From JAWOHX01 sp046484975 (lineage in GTDB: Bacteria > Bacillota > Clostridia > DUPQ01): a stretch of 6,079 nucleotides of DNA. The translations under genes and the position numbers were made by a program. The stretch spans positions 1-6,079 of the forward strand of contig JAWOHX010000161.1 of assembly GCA_046484975.1 (NCBI GenBank). The letters run 5' to 3'. This document shows, piece by piece, positions 5,929 through 6,079 of this stretch. The notes beneath the pieces are model-generated. The model was not told the DNA's origin and made no database searches. It worked only from the letters and a program-made list of their open reading frames with translations. Within the stretch, counting starts at the first letter, position 1; each line of letters begins with the position of its first letter.

Positions 5929-6079
5929 GTATAAGTCCGTTCTTTTTCAGGTGCGCCGCCCGGCCTACCACCCAAGATCCGCGGGACATCGCCGCGAGCG
6001 TGCCGCAGCAAGCCTCCTGAGGCCTTGCCGCCTGCGCCGCCGAAGTGTCCATCCCCGATCCCGATCGCAGTACCGAACC
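5925..6079 (-). other. Possible 3' end of a truncated upstream gene, unrecognised
   Basis: One minus-strand frame is open from the window edge to a TGA at 5925-5927 (about 51 codons). It encodes a glycine-rich stretch (GIGDGHFGGAGGKASGG) and a charged end. I recognise no family. The region is CpG-rich and other frames are also open for long stretches, so an open frame this short is weak evidence. It contains a bulged inverted repeat, GCAAGCCTC with GAGGCCTTGC (about 6008-6028), without a T-run. It may be the tail of a gene or simply noncoding DNA. Confidence 0.2.

Noticed and set aside
5651..6052. Minus-strand 133-codon frame running into the start of the GH31 gene
   Set aside because: It overlaps the GH31 N-terminus in another frame, has no recognised motif, and its product is arginine/glycine-rich as expected from GC-rich out-of-frame DNA.
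1..6079. CRISPR array, insertion sequence, phage or defence module
   Set aside because: No regularly spaced repeats, transposase, integrase or nuclease/toxin motifs were seen on either strand. The one tRNA shows no attachment-site duplication in the window.

Overview
The window reads as a chromosomal segment of an anaerobic Gram-positive bacterium, most likely a fairly GC-rich member of the Clostridia (Lachnospiraceae-like). This assignment is an inference. It rests on a bifurcating-type transhydrogenase pair (NfnA/NfnB), a YicI-type GH31 glycosidase without a signal peptide, purine-rich Shine-Dalgarno sites, short TGA overlaps between genes, and a tRNA with encoded CCA. All recognisable genes lie on the minus strand, so transcription runs from the right end of the window to the left.

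Right end (about 5833-6079): a leader with a weak promoter candidate and, beyond it, a CpG-rich stretch with no recognisable gene. It may hold the 3' end of a truncated gene. Next comes a two-gene unit: a cytoplasmic GH31 alpha-glycosidase (3745-5832) whose last 8 bases overlap the start of a PHP-domain phosphoesterase of the YciV/TrpH type (2928-3752).

Middle (about 2626-2927): a single tRNA-Val(GAC) with its own A+T-rich promoter region. Directly after the encoded CCA comes a hairpin with perfect 14-base arms that probably acts as terminator. A second, weaker inverted repeat and then a good sigma-A promoter (TTGAAT-17-TACAAT) follow.

Left part (1-2625): a tightly packed operon of type I methionine aminopeptidase (map), nfnA and nfnB. 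nfnA starts 14 bases after map, and nfnB overlaps nfnA by 4 bases (ATGA). nfnB runs off the left edge, so only its first 346 residues are present. NfnA and NfnB should form a flavin/iron-sulfur complex linking NADH, ferredoxin and NADPH pools. MetAP removes initiator methionine and has no obvious pathway link to them.

This looks like ordinary core metabolism plus a sugar-processing gene. I found no CRISPR array, insertion sequence, prophage, toxin-antitoxin or defence module, and nothing that convincingly amounts to an undescribed system. The points most worth checking are the substrate pocket of the GH31 enzyme, the placement of map beside nfnAB, and the tRNA with its abutting hairpin.
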